Shown: positions 8,627 through 16,108 of the stretch, in pieces
Position numbering within the stretch: position 1 is the first letter of the stretch
Layout of the letters: every line of letters begins with the position of its first letter
Assembly: GCA_018242625.1 (NCBI GenBank)
Contig: JAFEBO010000003.1
Location: forward strand, 372,001-436,000
Direction: 5' to 3'
Origin: Planctomycetota bacterium
GTDB taxonomy: Bacteria > Planctomycetota > Phycisphaerae > Phycisphaerales > UBA1924
DNA length: 64,000 bases
The notes under the pieces: model-generated
What the model was told of the DNA's origin: nothing
Seen by the model: the letters and a program-made list of their open reading frames with translations, nothing else
Database searches by the model: none
Translations under genes and position numbers: made by a program

Positions 8627-9157
8627 TTGCCGGAGAGCCGATTGAAAACCTCCGCAGTACTTATTTCACAGCCGCGTATTTCCCGGCCCGGCGAAATTTC
8701 AAAGCTTCTTTTTGCGGGATTTTTTTGCACAGCTTGGCTCATCGGCACAACGTTTTCACTCGCACAATCTGTCGGCAAACACTGAAAGTGATTCAGTTCC
8801 GCAGCAGCGTTTCGAGTTTTCACAGAAGGAGAGCGTGGCCGATACGTATGGCGAATTGTCTTTGAAGGAATCGCGAGTGTGCTGATCGGACCTTGCCTCT
8901 TGATCTTGGCAGAGCGGGCCGGCATGCTCGGGCCGCAATCGAACGGACAGCCATCGATCGCAAGGCAACTTGTTTTTTTTGCCGGAGTATTGATTCCCTT
9001 TGCCACGTTCGGAGGCATATTTCGACTGCTGCGCGGTTTGAGTGGCTGTCGGCTCATCGTAGATGAGAACCCGAACCTCGAACATCGAGATCGACAAGGA
9101 AATCCAACATCGAGGCTTGTTCTGGCGCTCGATGACTTGGTCATCGCGGCGAGTTGA
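8627..9157 (+). pseudogene. Decayed membrane-protein reading frame (two in-frame stops)
   Basis: One frame reads as protein on both sides of a TGA-AAG-TGA at 8783-8791. Before it are a basic stretch and a hydrophobic segment (SKLLFAGFFCTAWLIGTTFS). After it are RYVWRIVFEGIASVLIGPCL, a short loop, and a second hydrophobic segment (QLVFFAGVLIPFATFGGIFR), ending at TGA 9155. A 92-residue version starting at GTG 8879, with AAGGA 9 nt upstream, could still be translated, but it would begin inside the membrane segment. I read this as a degraded gene of unknown family; a short functional protein from 8879 cannot be excluded. Its base composition is lower in GC than the flanking genes. Confidence 0.4.
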
Positions 9158-9355
9158 ACAAAGCGGATGCGGCAACAGTCCGCAATTACATGGAGGCTCT
9201 TGTCATTCAAGCACAAGTTCTGCATCGGAACGGACAACTTTGATCCATCCCGAACTCCGTGGGCGGAAGCGATACGCGATTTGGCGGCAAGGTCGAAAGA
9301 CAAGGGCAGCGCCTTCGAAATGGATTGCGAGGGCGAGCATGAGCTAATTCGGTAA
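9154..9355 (+). pseudogene. Frameshifted remnant of a small helical protein
   Basis: A TTG at 9154 overlaps the preceding stop and opens MNKADAATVRNYMEALVIQA..., which ends at TGA 9241. In the +1 frame the sequence then continues plausibly as FDPSRTPWAEAIRDLAARSK, DKGSAFEMDCEGEHELIR, to TAA 9353. The amphipathic, charge-patterned halves in two frames suggest one original protein of about 65 residues broken by a single-base indel near 9235-9245. The family is not recognised. It converges on the cupin gene, whose stop lies 3 bp beyond. A 62-residue product in the second frame alone, from ATG 9167, is the alternative. Confidence 0.35.
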
Positions 9356-9358
9356 GAA

Positions 9359-9874
9359 TCACAGCGGATTCGGCCCCAAAATCGTGATCCCGTGACTCGG
9401 AGCGTTGTCCTTCAGCCGCTGGATCATCTCCGCCTCGGTCGGCTCGCCGCCGGCGGCACCCGGAACGCCGATCTTCTGGAAGAAAGCCTCGAAATTGGCG
9501 CCGGGCGAAATGATGATGAGCAGCTTTGCGGGCTTGTCGGTGCGATTGCGGAAGGTGTGGGCCGTGCCGCGCGGGCCGAAGAGCGTCGAGCCCTTGGGCG
9601 CGACGACCGGCTTGCCGGTTGTTCCCCGGGCATCCCCGGGCTCGCACACGAAGAAGGTCACTTCGCCTTCGAGCACATAAAAGGTTTCGTCTTCCCGCGC
9701 ATGCACGTGCAAGGGCGGGCCGCCGCCGGGCGCGAGTTCGTCCTCGGTGAGCTGGAAGGCGCCGCCCGATTCGGCGGAGCCGACTTTGGGGGTGATCCGG
9801 TCGCCGCCGGGCGAATGGAGCGCCTGGCCAACTCCGGGCTTCACAAATTTGGGGCGATTCGCGGATTCTGCCAT
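9359..9874 (-). CDS. Cupin-domain protein
   Basis: A 171-residue single-cupin protein. Motif 1 is clear (PPLHVHAREDETFYVLEGE, with two His and a Glu as metal ligands) and motif 2 supplies the third His in GPRGTAHTFRN. The C-terminal tail (EAEMIQRLKDN...) is a helix seen in planctomycete and actinobacterial cupins of unknown substrate. There is no signal peptide, so it is cytoplasmic. GGAGGAA precedes the ATG and overlaps the stop of the upstream exported helical protein (3 bp between the genes), so it is very probably the last gene of the truA-glycosyltransferase run. Small-molecule dioxygenase or isomerase activity is possible but not shown. Confidence 0.88.
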   Translation of the reverse strand: MAESANRPKFVKPGVGQALHSPGGDRITPKVGSAESGGAFQLTEDELAPGGGPPLHVHAREDETFYVLEGEVTFFVCEPGDARGTTGKPVVAPKGSTLFGPRGTAHTFRNRTDKPAKLLIIISPGANFEAFFQKIGVPGAAGGEPTEAEMIQRLKDNAPSHGITILGPNPL

Positions 9875-9877
9875 GAT

Positions 9878-11893
9878 CTATTCCTCCAAGCGGTCCATCG
9901 CATCGGCACATTCGTACGCCTTCTGTGCCGCGAAGCGGGCGGACTGCTCATCGTTCTCTCGAGAATAGCGGCAAACGAGAGCGATCCGGTCGCGCCAGGG
10001 GGCAAGAAGAACGGCGCGATCGTCCGGCGTGCCGCACGCAACAGAACGAACCGAGCGGAGCGTGATCGCGGCGGGGGCATCGGCCGGTATGGCGCGAGCG
10101 ACTCTGGCGGCGAGCGCCACGATCGCGTTCTGTCGCTGGGCGCTTCTCGCCGCGGCCAGGGCCGCCGGACTCTGCGCCGCTTCGATTTCCGAAAAGAGCG
10201 CCGGGAGCGCCGCATCAGCCCGCCCGACGAGGGTCTCAAGCGTGGTGGGCTCAATCCACCAGCCCCCCCACTGCGGGAGCAGCCGGCCGGCGGCCTTGCA
10301 GTCGGCGGCATCGCGAGCGAGCAGCAGAAGCAGCCGCACCGCACCGAGTTTTTGTGCGTGCGCCTCGGCGCTCGCAGAGACCTTGCCGCCAAGATCCTTC
10401 CGCCAAGCCGCTCGCTCCCTGTCGATGAGCCCCAGCACATCAGCAGCCTTGCCGCCGAACTGAGCAAAGAAAGCCTGGTCGTTCGCACGCAGCTGCTTCT
10501 CGCCCGGCAACTCCCACAAATCGGCGATGTCGGAAGCGAGGATGCGCAGCGGCTCGAGAGCACGGTTGCGCTGGCGCGGATCGGCCACCTCCTTCGCGAG
10601 CTTGAGCAGCATGTCGGCGATCGGACGGGCGGATTCCGTCACCGCGGGCTCGGGACCGACCTTCGCCGGGTCTTCCAGCACAGCGCTGGCCCGTCGAACG
10701 GTTCGAAGCAGCGATAGATTCGCCTTGTGAAGGTTCACCGCCGCCAGGACCGCCGGCTCCGAGGCGGCGGCGGCGCTCGCAAACGCCCCCGACAGCGATT
10801 CGATCGCTTCCTGCTGAGTCGTCCGGCACATCTCGGCGACCGACCGGATCGCGGGGCGGAGCTGCCGGACAACATCCTTCTCGTCGGCCAGAGTTGTGAT
10901 CGCCGCGATCGAGGTCAGCCACTGCTCGATGCGGGACAGCCGCTCTGATTCCTGGGGAGTTGGGTCCGAGAGGGTTTCGATGAAAGTGAGCAGGGACTTC
11001 TTGAGTTCCTTGCCGCCGGGCGCGGATTCGAAGGGCTCGAAAAGAGTGAGAATCCTCGCGAGCGTTGCGAGCCGTTCCAGCCGCGCGAGCGCTTCAACAC
11101 CAGCACGATCGGCGTTGAGCGCTCCGAGAGACGCGGCGTATTCCGCAATCCATTTGGAGCGCGCGGGCTCGCCGAGCCGGCTGCCGTCGGGCGCGGCGGC
11201 GGCGATCAGGCGGGCCAGCGCTCGCGCGCCCGGGCGATAAGCAATCCAGGAATCGGCGATGAGTGCGCGGGCGTGGAGCGCTTCGAGCGCCGCCGACGCC
11301 TCGGGCGAAAGTTTGGGCGCGGGCCAGGCGGGCATCGAGAGCCCGGGACGCTCGGGCCAGGGCCACAGGTCGGCCCCCGGCGCCGGGCAGGCCTTCTGCA
11401 GGAGAAGCGACAGCGCGTTGCGGAGCGCGCGATCGAGCTCGGCCGCAGAAATCGAAGGATTCTGCGCGATCGATGTGAGGTCGGAAGAGGCGAGCTCAAG
11501 TTCGGCGTCGTTCAGCAACCCGCTCGTGATGGCAGAAAGGGCCGCGGCACGATCGAGCGAGAGGGCAAGGCCCGCGATGACCTGGTGCGTGCCCGCGGGG
11601 CCTCGCGCTTCTCCGGATTCGAGAAGAGTGCCCGCGCAGTGCAGATAGGCCGCCCGAGCCGCATCTCGCGGCGTCTTCGGGACGGCGGCCGTCAGCACGT
11701 CCGCCTCCTGGCGGAGAGTGCGTGCCAGTTCGATCGTGGCCGCGCCACTTCCCGGCTCGGGCATATCGCCCTTGAGCTTCAGGCGCTGCGCGATCGCGCT
11801 CGCAGAGGCCGTGCACAGGAGCAGCACAAAGCACAGCCGCCGGAGGTGCGCGGGTTCAGGCCAGCGCCCGGGCGTACACCTTTTCCAGCTCAT
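9878..11893 (-). CDS. Exported alpha-helical protein of unknown function
   Basis: I do not recognise a family. The ATG at 11893 gives 671 residues with a long basic N-terminal region, then the signal-peptide core LCFVLLLCTASASAIAQ. The mature part is rich in Ala, Leu, Arg and Glu and predicted almost wholly helical, with Trp-rich islands (LWPWPERPG, LPQWGGWWIEP); no catalytic motif, repeat with fixed spacing or membrane anchor is evident. The start lies inside the upstream glycosyltransferase gene (38-bp overlap), and the cupin gene follows after 3 bp, so it is translated as part of that operon. The frame is open further upstream to 12094, but that extension is antisense-like shadow of the glycosyltransferase frame. 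Confidence 0.7.
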   Translation of the reverse strand: MSWKRCTPGRWPEPAHLRRLCFVLLLCTASASAIAQRLKLKGDMPEPGSGAATIELARTLRQEADVLTAAVPKTPRDAARAAYLHCAGTLLESGEARGPAGTHQVIAGLALSLDRAAALSAITSGLLNDAELELASSDLTSIAQNPSISAAELDRALRNALSLLLQKACPAPGADLWPWPERPGLSMPAWPAPKLSPEASAALEALHARALIADSWIAYRPGARALARLIAAAAPDGSRLGEPARSKWIAEYAASLGALNADRAGVEALARLERLATLARILTLFEPFESAPGGKELKKSLLTFIETLSDPTPQESERLSRIEQWLTSIAAITTLADEKDVVRQLRPAIRSVAEMCRTTQQEAIESLSGAFASAAAASEPAVLAAVNLHKANLSLLRTVRRASAVLEDPAKVGPEPAVTESARPIADMLLKLAKEVADPRQRNRALEPLRILASDIADLWELPGEKQLRANDQAFFAQFGGKAADVLGLIDRERAAWRKDLGGKVSASAEAHAQKLGAVRLLLLLARDAADCKAAGRLLPQWGGWWIEPTTLETLVGRADAALPALFSEIEAAQSPAALAAARSAQRQNAIVALAARVARAIPADAPAAITLRSVRSVACGTPDDRAVLLAPWRDRIALVCRYSRENDEQSARFAAQKAYECADAMDRLEE

Positions 11894-13082
11894 CGACCAT
11901 CGTTTGTGCGCTGAAGCGCACGCGGCAGAGGTCCCTCCCCCGTTCTGCCATGGCGCGTCTTTCATCGGGATGATCGTACATCCCCCGGACGGCGGCACGA
12001 AGAGCCGCACGATCGCCCGCCGGAACAAGGCGGCCGGTCTGTCCCTCGATGCAGACTTCGCGGGCGCCGTCCACGTCGTTGGCGACGACCGCAACGCCTC
12101 CCAGGAGAGCCTGCGGAACGGTGCGCGGAAGGCCCTCCCGGTAACTCGGGTGGACCAGGATGTCCATGGCGCGGATCATCTCGGGCACGCGCTCGCTGGG
12201 GACAAGACCGGTTGTGACCACCTGCGCAGTGAGTCCCATTTCGGCCACGCGTTTGAGCAGGCGGTCACGCCACCAGCCGTCGCCCACCCAGAGCAGCTTC
12301 CAGTTGGGGTGAGCCCGCAGGTCGTCGGCGAGAGCGTCGAGAAGGTCGTCGTGTCCTTTGAGTTCGGCAAGCCGCGCAACCGTGCCGATGACAAAGTCCA
12401 GGGGCGCGATGCCCAGCGACTCGCGCACAGACTCCTGGGTGACAGGCGCACCGTCCGGTCGCACCGGGCTGAGGTAGCGCTCGACCTCCATGCCGCTGTA
12501 CACCGTTGAGTATTGCTCCGGCCGCCCGATTCCCGCGGCCAGAAACTGCTCGGTCATCGCGTCCGCCACCGACACGATGCGGTGACAACGTCGGGCGGCA
12601 AACCGTTCGCTGGCGATGTAGATCGCGTTGGTGCGCCGGGGGAGAAACTTGTGAAAAGGCGGACCGTGGATCGTGTGCACGACGCCCAGCTTGTGCCCCT
12701 GCCCGGCAAATCGCCGGGCCGCCTTCCACGCGGCAGCACGCCCCAGTATGCCCGCCTTGCTGCTGTGGGTGTGGACGATGTCGGGCTTGAGATCGCGGAT
12801 CAGGCCCTTGAGTGCGCCGTAGCAGCGCAGATCCTTCAGCGGGCTGATCTCGCGGACCATGCTGGGAATTTCGTGCATGCCGATGCGCCGCTTCTCGCTG
12901 TGGGGCGAATCCGAGTGACGAAAACTGTCGGCCCGCTCAAAGAGAGAGCCTTCCGGCCCGAAGATCGGCCCGAACGCCAGATGCACATCATGCCCCAGGC
13001 GCGTCTGCCCCTCGCACGAGAGCACGGTGTTCTCCTGCGAGCCTCCCAGGATCAGGCGTGTGGAGATGTGGAGGATGCGCAT
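11856..13082 (-). CDS. Glycosyltransferase family 4
   Basis: The 408-residue protein has a GT-B fold. The N-terminal acceptor domain begins MRILHISTRLILGGSQ, with the glycine-rich loop and DIVHTHSSKAGILGRAA typical of GT4 capsule or exopolysaccharide enzymes. The C-terminal donor domain has GTVARLAELKGHDDLLDA, LLWVGDGWWRDRL and the E-x7-E region HPSYREGLPRTVPQALLGG. It transfers an activated sugar to a lipid- or glycan-linked acceptor at the cytoplasmic face. The ATG at 13082 fits the domain start; an extension to 13319 belongs to the upstream zinc-ribbon gene read in another frame. It overlaps that gene by about 31 bp and the downstream exported protein by 38 bp. Confidence 0.93.
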   Translation of the reverse strand: MRILHISTRLILGGSQENTVLSCEGQTRLGHDVHLAFGPIFGPEGSLFERADSFRHSDSPHSEKRRIGMHEIPSMVREISPLKDLRCYGALKGLIRDLKPDIVHTHSSKAGILGRAAAWKAARRFAGQGHKLGVVHTIHGPPFHKFLPRRTNAIYIASERFAARRCHRIVSVADAMTEQFLAAGIGRPEQYSTVYSGMEVERYLSPVRPDGAPVTQESVRESLGIAPLDFVIGTVARLAELKGHDDLLDALADDLRAHPNWKLLWVGDGWWRDRLLKRVAEMGLTAQVVTTGLVPSERVPEMIRAMDILVHPSYREGLPRTVPQALLGGVAVVANDVDGAREVCIEGQTGRLVPAGDRAALRAAVRGMYDHPDERRAMAERGRDLCRVRFSAQTMVDELEKVYARALA

Positions 13083-13567
13083 GCAGACGGATTGTTGATG
13101 GGCGAGCCGCACTCGGGACAGACGTTCCCGCGGATGTTCAAGCTGCTGTACCCGCAGCCCACGCATTCCCCGGCCGCCGGCCGGCGAAGAGAATACAGCG
13201 ACCAGGCACCGATCGCCCCGGAGATCGACAGAGGAATCCAGAACGGGCAGCTGACAATGAAAAGATCGAGCTTGTGCGGGTTTCGGACGCTCGGCAGAAA
13301 CTCGGTGCCCCAAAACCACTACCGCCAGTCATCCTTCACACCCGCGTGCCACACCCAGACACTTTTCCCGTAGGAACCCGATGAGCTCCGCGAATACGCG
13401 AGTATTCCCGGCCCGAGCACGAACGTGTCAGAGCCCACCGTCTTAAAGCGTGTGAGCACCGCATAAAACATCCAGGAAATCGGATACGACGCCAGGCATG
13501 CAGCGGCAATCGTCCATGCGGCCACGCAGAGAATCGCCTTTGCTTTCGTTCGCCCCGCGCGGCTCAT
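13052..13567 (-). pseudogene. Zinc-ribbon membrane protein gene interrupted by an in-frame amber codon
   Basis: One frame of 172 codons runs from the ATG at 13567 (overlapping the truA stop as ATGA) to TGA at 13054-13052, broken only by a TAG at 13321-13319. Before the TAG are a membrane segment (KAILCVAAWTIAAACLASYP) and a soluble stretch ending KDDWR. Directly after it come WFWGTEFLPSV, a second membrane segment (PFWIPLSISGAIGAWSLYSL) and a zinc ribbon, CVGCGYSSLNIRGN then CPECGSP. The whole matches the layout of common planctomycete two-helix plus C-x2-C-G-Y...C-P-E-C-G proteins, so the TAG looks like a single point change (for example from a Trp or Gln codon) or a readthrough site. Function of the family is unknown. 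Confidence 0.7.
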
Positions 13568-14415
13568 TCGTACCGCACCCACTCGAGGCACAACCCCGTC
13601 GCCGGCAGCGTCGGTCCCGCCCTCGACCGATCCCGCGACTCCAGGATCGCCGGCATGTCGTCCGCCGACTTGATCCCCCGCCCGATATCGACCAGCGTAC
13701 CCGCGACGATGCGCACCATGTTCCAGAGAAATCCGTTCCCCTCGATGTCGATGCGCACGCGGTCCTCGCGCACTTTGACGACATCCAGCCTGTAGATCGT
13801 GCGGACCGTGGTCTGCCTTCCGTGCCCCGCGGCGGCAAAGCCCGCGAAGTCGTGCTCCCCCACCAGGACCGCCGCCGCCCGCTGCATCGCGCCGACATCG
13901 AGCGGATCCCAGACGTGGTGCACGAATTTGCGATCGAAGAGCTCACGCGTCCTGGCGTTGTGGATGGAGTAGGAATAGGCCTTGCTGGTGCAGTCGCCGA
14001 TCGGATCGAACATTTCCTCAACCAGCGACACGTCGCGGACCACGACATCGTCCGGCAGTTTGCCGTTAATGGCTCGCATCAGAGCGAGCGGGCCGCGCTC
14101 GACGGGCCAGCCGGTCTGCCCGCCATCGGCCCCGGTGCAGGAGAACGCCGCCACCTGACCCCGCGCGTGCACCCCGCTGTCGGTGCGGCTGGCGCCCTTG
14201 ACATCGACCATCTCGCGAACGATCTCACGCACGGCCCGTTCGACGACGCCCTGCACCGTCCGGAGCGCGACCCGCCCTTCCTCGGACGCCACAAGCGTCG
14301 GATCGACGTGCTTGGCGCTGCCGGTCTGGTTCGATTGCTCGAGCGTCGGTTCTTGCTTCTGCCAGCCGCAGAAGTCGGTCCCGTCGTAGGCGATGGTGAG
14401 TTTGTAGCGGGGCAC
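13564..14415 (-). CDS. truA: tRNA pseudouridine(38-40) synthase
   Basis: This enzyme isomerises uridines 38-40 in the anticodon arm of many tRNAs. The catalytic Asp79 lies in GASRTDSGVHARGQVAAF, and the rest shows the TruA pattern (KLTIAYDGTDFCGWQKQ at the start, RTVQGVVE, LVGEHDFAGFAA, NGFLWNMVRIVAGTLVDIG). The 283-residue version from GTG 14415 begins two residues before the conserved strand; an in-frame TTG at 14481 would add an unlikely 22-residue leader. Residues 22-50 form an insertion between GWQKQ and RTVQ compared with the short bacterial enzymes. Its stop overlaps the ATG of the amber-interrupted gene, so it heads the minus-strand run. Confidence 0.95.
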   Translation of the reverse strand: MPRYKLTIAYDGTDFCGWQKQEPTLEQSNQTGSAKHVDPTLVASEEGRVALRTVQGVVERAVREIVREMVDVKGASRTDSGVHARGQVAAFSCTGADGGQTGWPVERGPLALMRAINGKLPDDVVVRDVSLVEEMFDPIGDCTSKAYSYSIHNARTRELFDRKFVHHVWDPLDVGAMQRAAAVLVGEHDFAGFAAAGHGRQTTVRTIYRLDVVKVREDRVRIDIEGNGFLWNMVRIVAGTLVDIGRGIKSADDMPAILESRDRSRAGPTLPATGLCLEWVRYE

Positions 14416-14505
14416 GGGGAAGGCTATCGCGGCAGTCGCGAAAGTGCGGACTCTCTTCAGGCTTCCCTGCGGGCGCGCCAATCCCCGCCAATCGTCCTGA
14501 TCACA

Positions 14506-14832
14506 TTAGTGCGAACCGCCATCATGCCCGCCATGCCCAGCCCCGCAGTCCGCATGGCCCCCGGGATCACTGAAACCACCTTCGTTGTGGCTGTGGTGCC
14601 CGACATCCGAGTGGTGCCCATGATGGCCGTGCGCACTGGGATGTTCGTGCGGCGAAGTACTTGCGTCCCGGGAAAGATCAGAATGCGCGACAGGAAGGAA
14701 CACCTCCTCGCCTCCCACGACTCGCCTCTCCCACCTCCTGCCGTGCGATGCCGATGTCACCGCCCAACCGACGAAGAAGCAGAAGAACAGGAGCGCCGCC
14801 GCACCGACAATCCCGATCACGATCCAACTCAT
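14506..14832 (-). CDS. Small membrane protein with histidine-rich tail
   Basis: A 108-residue protein with a strong ribosome site (GGGGGAAG) before the ATG at 14832. One N-terminal membrane helix (MSWIVIGIVGAAALLFFCFF) is followed by a basic turn, a short strand-like region (VVGGEEVFLPVAHSDLS), and a tail from about residue 60 rich in His, Gly, Asp and Ser (HEHPSAHGHHGHHSD and more; roughly a third is His). Such tails bind Ni, Zn or Cu in unrelated proteins; metal storage or sensing here is only an inference. An upstream in-frame start at 14868 is weaker. It is 90 bp upstream of truA on the same strand and could be co-transcribed. Confidence 0.65.
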   Translation of the reverse strand: MSWIVIGIVGAAALLFFCFFVGWAVTSASHGRRWERRVVGGEEVFLPVAHSDLSRDASTSPHEHPSAHGHHGHHSDVGHHSHNEGGFSDPGGHADCGAGHGGHDGGSH

Positions 14833-15007
14833 CGCTTCCCCCTTTCGTGCGCCCGGAACCTGCAACACCTCAGTATTTTATTGGGAGCCCGATTTACCGC
14901 CTTTCGAATCGCGGGTTTCAAGCTATTTTGCAATGAAATATTCGCGCGAGCCACAACTGCTTGTGGTCACCCCAACGGCACCCTCGCTGATCAGCGGAAC
15001 TTCCTGC

Positions 15008-15562
15008 TTATTTGGACCGCGTAAAGGTGTAGTTCGCCGTGGTCGTGTTGGTCGACGTGTTGTTGATGCTCGCCGTCCAGCGGTCCGCGTTCTCCACACG
15101 AATCACCAGTGTCAGCGGCACCTCGCCGTGCGCGCTGCGGAAGGTCAGCGTGCTGCCGGCATCCTCGTCGCGACCGACAAGATGCATGACCGAGGGCGAC
15201 GCATCACCCCACGCCGTCAGCGTCAGGCCGATCCCCGGCTCGGCTGCCAGCAGCATCGAGCCGGCCTTCCGCCCGGTGCGCCCGGCCATTGTGCCGCTCG
15301 TCGTCTGAATATCCAGCAGGACGAAGTACTGGTTTTCGAGCACGCCCGCGGCACGCCCGGCCACCTGGTTGCTCGCTCCGTTCTCGCCGGTCCATGAGCC
15401 GGTGAACTCCCACGCGCCCACAAACTTGGCCAGATCCGCCCGCTGGGCGTCGGCCTGCGCGATCGCGGATGGCGACGCGGAAGGTGCGCAGCACTGGCAG
15501 CCCCCGGCCAGGAGCGCCACAACACCGAATGACCAAGCCGCGAGGAAAGTGCGAGTGTTCAC
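15008..15562 (-). CDS. Lipoprotein of unknown function
   Basis: A 184-residue protein. A signal peptide with lipobox-like LLAGGC (Cys22) is followed by further cysteines (CQCC) and a spacer, then a single domain from about residue 45 (KFVGAWEFTGSW). The domain resembles the DUF1579-like/lipocalin-like proteins that read out a weight of treatment, with beta-strands VLENQYFVLLDIQ, GLTLTAWGD, LTLVIRVENADRW and a closing TTANYTFTRSK. The start GTG overlaps the stop of the glycine-zipper gene (GTGA), so translation is probably coupled. Likely anchored to a membrane facing the periplasm. Function unknown. Confidence 0.75.
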   Translation of the reverse strand: MNTRTFLAAWSFGVVALLAGGCQCCAPSASPSAIAQADAQRADLAKFVGAWEFTGSWTGENGASNQVAGRAAGVLENQYFVLLDIQTTSGTMAGRTGRKAGSMLLAAEPGIGLTLTAWGDASPSVMHLVGRDEDAGSTLTFRSAHGEVPLTLVIRVENADRWTASINNTSTNTTTANYTFTRSK

Positions 15563-15846
15563 TGCGAAGACCCTCCGTAGCGCATGTTCTGCTGACTCTG
15601 CTCGGCACGCCGATTCTGGTCGCCGATCACGCCGCCCACAAGTGCACCGGAAACCGCGCCGATCGCGGCGCCCTTGCCGGCGCTGCCCGTGACCGACCCG
15701 ATCGCAAGGCCGCCCAGAGAACCAAGGGCCGCCCCCGAAACCGCTCCCTGAGCCGCGTTGTTGCAGCCCGCGCCCGAAACTGCGAGTGTGCCGAGCAGCC
15801 CCGTTGCGACAAACGCGGCGGCGCGCCGGTGGATGTGAATTCGCAT
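15559..15846 (-). CDS. Glycine-zipper lipoprotein
   Basis: A 95-residue protein with a lipoprotein signal (LLGTLAVSGAGC) and two runs of small residues spaced as glycine zippers (GAVSGAALGSLGGLAIGS and GKGAAIGAVSGALVGGVIGD), ending in the polar tail DQNRRAEQSQQ. This is the YmgG/OsmB-like arrangement of outer-membrane-associated small proteins. The ATG at 15846 places the basic HIHRR just before the hydrophobic core; an ATG at 15858 is also possible. Its stop overlaps the next lipoprotein start by 4 bp. It is possibly a membrane-spanning or membrane-stabilising protein. Confidence 0.8.
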   Translation of the reverse strand: MRIHIHRRAAAFVATGLLGTLAVSGAGCNNAAQGAVSGAALGSLGGLAIGSVTGSAGKGAAIGAVSGALVGGVIGDQNRRAEQSQQNMRYGGSSQ

Positions 15847-15910
15847 GTTCGACTCCATGAAGTACCGGATTCTATCAACCCGTCACGCCCCCCAACTCCC
15901 GGGGCGCTTC

Positions 15911-16072
15911 TCAGTCCTTCCGCACCACGACCTTTTCGACCGGGCGCTCGGGTTTGGGCTTGAAGCGCTTGTGCTCGGCATCCGCCCAAGCATCCCCGAG
16001 CTTCCACCACCACAGCGTGAACGGCACGCCCAGCACCGCGATCAGAATGGTGATGATCCAGAACTCGGTCAC
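15911..16072 (-). CDS. 53-residue single-helix membrane protein downstream of nuoG
   Basis: This short gene runs from GTG 16072 to TGA 15913-15911. It encodes an N-terminal helix, MTEFWIITILIAVLGVPFTL, followed by WWWKLGDAWADAEHKRF and a charged KPKPERPVEKVVVRKD tail. The AGGAA about 11 nt upstream is a weak ribosome site. The start lies 36 bp after the nuoG stop on the same strand. The organisation (N-out or N-in helix, aromatic belt WWW, cytoplasmic basic tail) is protein-like and not a shadow of anything opposite. A role as an accessory of the respiratory complex is possible from position only. Confidence 0.6.
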   Translation of the reverse strand: MTEFWIITILIAVLGVPFTLWWWKLGDAWADAEHKRFKPKPERPVEKVVVRKD

Positions 16073-16108
16073 GCTCGCACCATTCCTGGCATTTACCTTT
16101 GCTCCGCT

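Noticed and set aside
8536..9303. 255-residue minus-strand open frame in the decayed region
   Set aside because: Ser/Arg/Pro-rich, no hydrophobic or domain pattern; the plus-strand frames show membrane segments and trpS homology instead.
14951..14996. CCACAA/TTGTGG hairpin and CGCTGATCAGCG palindrome after the lipoprotein gene
   Set aside because: Possible weak terminator or site, but no T-run on the minus strand and no conserved context; left out of the feature list.
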